17,576 nt of DNA, from assembly GCA_020833085.1 (NCBI GenBank), contig JAJHQY010000007.1:1-17576 (forward strand). Reading direction: 5' to 3'. Both the position numbers and the translations under genes were made by a program. The notes under the pieces were generated by a model. It saw only the letters and a list, made by a program, of their open reading frames with translations. It did no database searches and was not told the DNA's origin. Below, piece after piece: positions 15,365-17,576 of this stretch (position 1 is the first letter of the stretch; every line of letters begins with the position of its first letter). This stretch comes from Desulfurococcaceae archaeon. Its GTDB lineage: Archaea > Thermoproteota > Thermoprotei_A > Sulfolobales > Desulfurococcaceae.

Positions 15365-16237
15365 ATGTCGTGGAGAGCTGTGTTTCAAAGACCCGTATTC
15401 GGGTGCGTTGAAGAAGAGCGCTCGCCACTAAATGTCATTGGAGTTCCTCTAGACTATACTGGCACGTATAGACCAGGTACTAGATTCGCACCTCTGAGTA
15501 TTAGAGAGGCTTCGTGTAATATTGAGCTCTACTCGATTACAGCTGACCTCTTTCTAGAAGACGTGGGGTTTAGAGATCACTACGACGTCCTCTTACCTCC
15601 AGGTGATACAGAGCGCGTAGCCAAGTATATCGAAGTGGGGCTCAGAGGCGTTCTCGAGGAGACTAGCAGCGGGTTAATAATTATTCTCGGAGGAGAGCAC
15701 CTACTCACATATTTCTCCGTGAAGCAACTCATTAACAATATCGACACACTTATAGTCTTCGACGCACACCTTGACGCTAGAGACGAGTACTTGGGCTCAA
15801 AATTAAATCATGCAACTTTTCTCAGAAGGCTTTTAGAGGCCTATCCCGATTTAAACATTGTACACATAGGCTCGAGAGCTTATAGCAAGGAGGAACTAGA
15901 TTTCGCTAAGAAGAGTAAGATAAAGCTCTACAATATACTCGCCTCTATGCGGGGGGATATTAAATTAGAGGAGATGGGGCGTGTGTATATAAGCGTGGAT
16001 ATGGATGTCTTTGACCCTGCATACGCCCCAGGTGTTCAGAACCCTGAGCCCCTCGGCATCGACTTCAAAACATTTATAAGTATTCTTGATCGAATACGCG
16101 AAAAATCTCCAAGAGTAGTTGGAGTAGACATTGTAGAAGTAAACCCCCTTGTAGACGCTAGCAATATAACTAGTATTCTAGCAGCTAAAGTAGCATTAGA
16201 GCTAGCCGGACTCTACTTGTCTACGAGCTCTACTTAG
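15365..16237 (+). CDS. speB: Agmatinase / arginase-family ureohydrolase
   Basis: Manganese-dependent ureohydrolase; the likely reaction is agmatine to putrescine and urea for polyamine synthesis, following arginine decarboxylation. The 290 residues show all family motifs: LGGEHL (108-113, ligand His112; most relatives have GGDHS), FDAHLDARDEY (132-142, ligands Asp133, His135, Asp137) with LNHATFLRR after it, SVDMDVFDPAYAPGVQNPEP (210-229, ligands Asp212 and Asp214) and VEVNPL. The six metal ligands are intact, so it should be active; substrate (agmatine versus arginine or another guanidino compound) is not certain. I use the ATG at 15365, six bases after AGGTG; a GTG at 15356 would add three residues but overlaps that binding site. 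It converges on rpoP with a 29-base gap. Confidence 0.93.
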   Translation: MSWRAVFQRPVFGCVEEERSPLNVIGVPLDYTGTYRPGTRFAPLSIREASCNIELYSITADLFLEDVGFRDHYDVLLPPGDTERVAKYIEVGLRGVLEETSSGLIIILGGEHLLTYFSVKQLINNIDTLIVFDAHLDARDEYLGSKLNHATFLRRLLEAYPDLNIVHIGSRAYSKEELDFAKKSKIKLYNILASMRGDIKLEEMGRVYISVDMDVFDPAYAPGVQNPEPLGIDFKTFISILDRIREKSPRVVGVDIVEVNPLVDASNITSILAAKVALELAGLYLSTSST

Positions 16238-16266
16238 TGAATAACCAGTGCCATGACTATGTGTGT

Positions 16267-16416
16267 TCATATTGCTCTTACTACTCTATAAGGCCTCGCC
16301 ACCTTGTAGACTATTTCATATGTACACTTGGGACATCTAATTCGCCTTCCATATATTCTACTCGCCTCTTCAGGGTCAAATACATATCCACATTTACCAC
16401 ACTTGTACTTAGCCAC
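16267..16416 (-). CDS. rpoP: DNA-directed RNA polymerase subunit P (Rpb12 homologue)
   Basis: Small zinc-binding subunit of archaeal RNA polymerase, equivalent to eukaryotic Rpb12. From the GTG at 16416 the product is 49 residues, normal for the family. CGKC (6-9) and CPKC (28-31) form the zinc ribbon, and the chain ends in the conserved basic tail YKVARPYRVVRAI. The frame is open to an ATG at 16479, but the added 21 residues (starting MTKAYKYLLL) are not part of the family. The GTG has GAGGGGGG immediately upstream, and the TATA element at 16459-16469 lies inside the extension, so the shorter form is correct. Divergent from aIF1, convergent with the agmatinase-family gene. Confidence 0.93.
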   Translation of the reverse strand: MAKYKCGKCGYVFDPEEASRIYGRRIRCPKCTYEIVYKVARPYRVVRAI

Positions 16417-16458
16417 AATCCCCCCTCTAGGGTAACTCTTTATCCCATTTAGAAGTAG

Positions 16459-16469
16459 GTATTTATAGG
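16459..16469. promoter_or_regulatory. TATA-like element GGTATTTATAG between rpoP and aIF1
   Basis: Centred near 16464. Leftward it predicts a start near 16438, a 22-base leader with GAGGGGGG and the rpoP GTG at 16416. Rightward it predicts a start near 16490, directly before GGCGGTGGG (16491-16499) and the aIF1 ATG at 16510. Another AT-rich site, CATAATTATTAC (about 16477-16488), could instead drive a leaderless aIF1 message. Sharing is inferred from distances. Confidence 0.45.
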
Positions 16470-16509
16470 CTTTAGTCATAATTATTACTAGGCGGTGGGA
16501 AATTAAATT

Positions 16510-16818
16510 ATGGCTAAAGAAGACCGCGGTGAAATCCCCCAGGAGATTATTGAAAGACTACTCGTGGATCAGCCACTAATAAAAGTGAGACTCGATACGA
16601 GAAAATTTGGTAAACCCGTTACTATTATTGACGGTTTACCAAACGACAAAGAGCTGTTGAAGCAACTGGCAAAATTCCTTAAAATAAAACTCGCCACTGG
16701 AGGCACTTTTAGAGAAGAAGAGGGTAGAATAGAGCTTCAAGGAGATCAGAGGCAACGAGTAAAACAGATTTTCATAGAGCAGCTCGGAATTAACCCAGAG
16801 AATATTATAGTCATGTAA
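16510..16818 (+). CDS. Translation initiation factor aIF1 (SUI1 family)
   Basis: Binds the small ribosomal subunit and promotes accurate start-codon selection. The 102 residues match archaeal aIF1/SUI1: a charged N-terminal extension (about 1-25), then the SUI1 domain with VTIIDGLPND (37-46), the basic loop KIKLATGGTF, RIELQGDQRQRVKQ and the end GINPENIIVM. ATG at 16510; GGCGGTGGG lies about ten bases upstream. Convergent with the TFB gene, with a stem-loop between them that could end both transcripts. Confidence 0.96.
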   Translation: MAKEDRGEIPQEIIERLLVDQPLIKVRLDTRKFGKPVTIIDGLPNDKELLKQLAKFLKIKLATGGTFREEEGRIELQGDQRQRVKQIFIEQLGINPENIIVM

Positions 16819-16860
16819 CAAAGACCTCTCCGATAGAGACCTCTACAAACTAAGATATCG

Positions 16861-16888
16861 TTTTTAACTTAAAACTTCTAAGTTAAAA
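16861..16888. terminator. Inverted repeat, possible bidirectional terminator between aIF1 and TFB genes
   Basis: Arms TTTTAACTTA (16862-16871) and TAAGTTAAAA (16879-16888) pair perfectly around the 7-base loop AAACTTC. CG on both outer ends extends the stem with one bulged T. It lies between converging genes, 43 bases after the aIF1 stop and 37 bases from the TFB stop, and offers T-runs to transcripts from either side (T5 at 16861 on plus, T4 on minus). Archaeal termination depends mainly on T-runs, so the stem itself could instead be a protein site. Confidence 0.45.
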
Positions 16889-16924
16889 CGCGCCACTGAT
16901 AATTACACAGCAAACTAATCTATG

Positions 16925-17576
16925 CTACTCTACTTCTACTAGGTTTAACGCGTCTACGAGCTCTCTATACCTGTTTCTTACAGTAACTTCTGTAACTCCA
17001 GCTACGCTCGCTATTTCCTTCTGAGACCTCTCAATACCTAGTTTCTCGCACGCGTAATAAACAGCCGCCGCTGCAAGCCCGACTGGGTCTTTGCCTCCCG
17101 TTATACCTCTTTCTCTAGCTGTTTTCAGTACTTCAATTGCTATTTTAACAACTGATCCAGGTAAGCCCAGAGCGCTTGCTATTCTGTAGACGAAGTCTAT
17201 TGGGTCAACTGTTGTCACTTTAATACCTAGTTCTCTCAGTAGTAGTCTGTAACACCTCGCTATGTCCTTTCTCTCAACTCTCGAGCACTCTGCTATTTCA
17301 TCTAGAGTTCTGGGCACTTTTCTTATCCTACACGCGAGATACACAGCCGCCGCGACAATGGCTTCAATACTCCTCCCTCTCACAAGTCCTTTCTCTACTG
17401 CTTCCCTGTAAATCCTGGCGGCTTCTTCTCTAATATACGATGGCAAGCCCATGAGAGAAGTTATTCTGTCAAGTTCGTTCATAGCTTGAACTAGATTCCT
17501 CTCGATACTGCTAATAACCTTAATCCTGGACTGCCACTTCCTCAGTTTACTTAACTGGTGTCTCTTACTGACTAGC
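16925..17576 (-). CDS. tfb: Transcription initiation factor TFB, N-terminus cut by the window edge
   Basis: Archaeal TFIIB homologue that bridges TBP-bound TATA/BRE DNA and RNA polymerase. The visible 216 residues run to the right edge without a stop. They begin in the B-linker (LSKLRKWQSRIKVISSIERN), followed by two cyclin-like repeats: the first with ITSLMGLPSYIREEAARIYR and SIEAIVAAAVYLACR, the second with IASALGLPGSVVKIAIEVL and DPVGLAAAAVYYACEKLG, ending in a helix-turn-helix (SQKEIASVAGVTEVTVRNRY) that contacts the BRE. The zinc ribbon and B-reader, roughly 85-100 residues, lie beyond the window. The internal ATG at 17482 is only a Met inside the conserved core, so it is not the start. 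Crenarchaea often carry more than one TFB; which paralogue this is cannot be told here. Confidence 0.95.
   Translation of the reverse strand, partial: LVSKRHQLSKLRKWQSRIKVISSIERNLVQAMNELDRITSLMGLPSYIREEAARIYREAVEKGLVRGRSIEAIVAAAVYLACRIRKVPRTLDEIAECSRVERKDIARCYRLLLRELGIKVTTVDPIDFVYRIASALGLPGSVVKIAIEVLKTARERGITGGKDPVGLAAAAVYYACEKLGIERSQKEIASVAGVTEVTVRNRYRELVDALNLVEVE

Noticed and set aside
16417..16479. Longer rpoP starting at the ATG at 16479 (70 residues)
   Set aside because: The extra residues are not in the family, the TATA box lies inside them, and a strong ribosome binding site sits just before the GTG at 16416.
1..17576. CRISPR array, insertion sequence, tRNA or rRNA gene
   Set aside because: I looked through all intergenic stretches (the longest about 195-205 bases) and saw no regularly spaced repeats, transposase motifs, cloverleaf or conserved rRNA segments.

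Overview
The window reads as chromosomal core sequence from a hyperthermophilic crenarchaeon (Thermoproteota), most like the Desulfurococcales/Sulfolobales side of the tree. The evidence is the gene set: an archaeal TFB, RNA polymerase subunit P, aIF1, Cdc48/VAT, TmcA, Sua5, a crenarchaeal-type tRNA-splicing endonuclease and a single-domain KaiC-like ATPase. Starts are a mixture of ATG, GTG and TTG, there are GGTG-type ribosome binding sites, and AT-rich TATA boxes lie about 26 bases before inferred transcription starts. I see no transposase, integrase, CRISPR array, tRNA or rRNA gene. The species assignment is inference.

Layout. 1-1334 (minus) is CTP synthase, cut by the left edge. It diverges from a purine-type phosphoribosyltransferase at 1395. 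A KaiC-like ATPase (minus, 1927-2658) diverges from the plus-strand run cdc48 - tmcA - sua5 (2740-8519), the last two overlapping by four bases. After a converging 90-residue unknown protein comes a short intergenic stretch that looks like a C/D box sRNA with its own TATA box (8904-8964). The minus strand then carries a cysteine-rich protein, the tRNA-splicing endonuclease and a PhoU-like helical protein (8980-10687). A B12-binding-type radical SAM protein with a C-terminal TRAM-like segment runs rightward (to 12529) and overlaps tail to tail with a small helical protein. The minus strand continues with a barrel-domain protein resembling the Cdc48 N-domain and with glycyl-tRNA synthetase. On the right are an agmatinase-family enzyme, rpoP, aIF1 and TFB, the last cut by the right edge.

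How the genes fit together. Most are information processing: transcription (TFB, RpoP), translation initiation and charging (aIF1, GlyRS), tRNA processing and modification (EndA, TmcA for ac4C, Sua5 for t6A, a possible methylation-guide sRNA) and protein unfolding (Cdc48). CTP synthase, the phosphoribosyltransferase and the agmatinase-family enzyme cover nucleotide and polyamine metabolism.

Points most worth a second look: (1) the endonuclease gene has its expected N-terminus in another frame, so either the sequence has an indel or the gene is frameshifted; (2) the candidate C/D sRNA at 8904-8964; (3) three tight divergent gene pairs each seem to share one TATA-like element; (4) the radical SAM protein has a Cys-rich insert inside its cluster-binding region; (5) an eight-cysteine protein and several small proteins of unknown function; (6) palindromes laid over likely promoters. 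I found no clear multi-gene novel system; this is mainly an ordinary core region.
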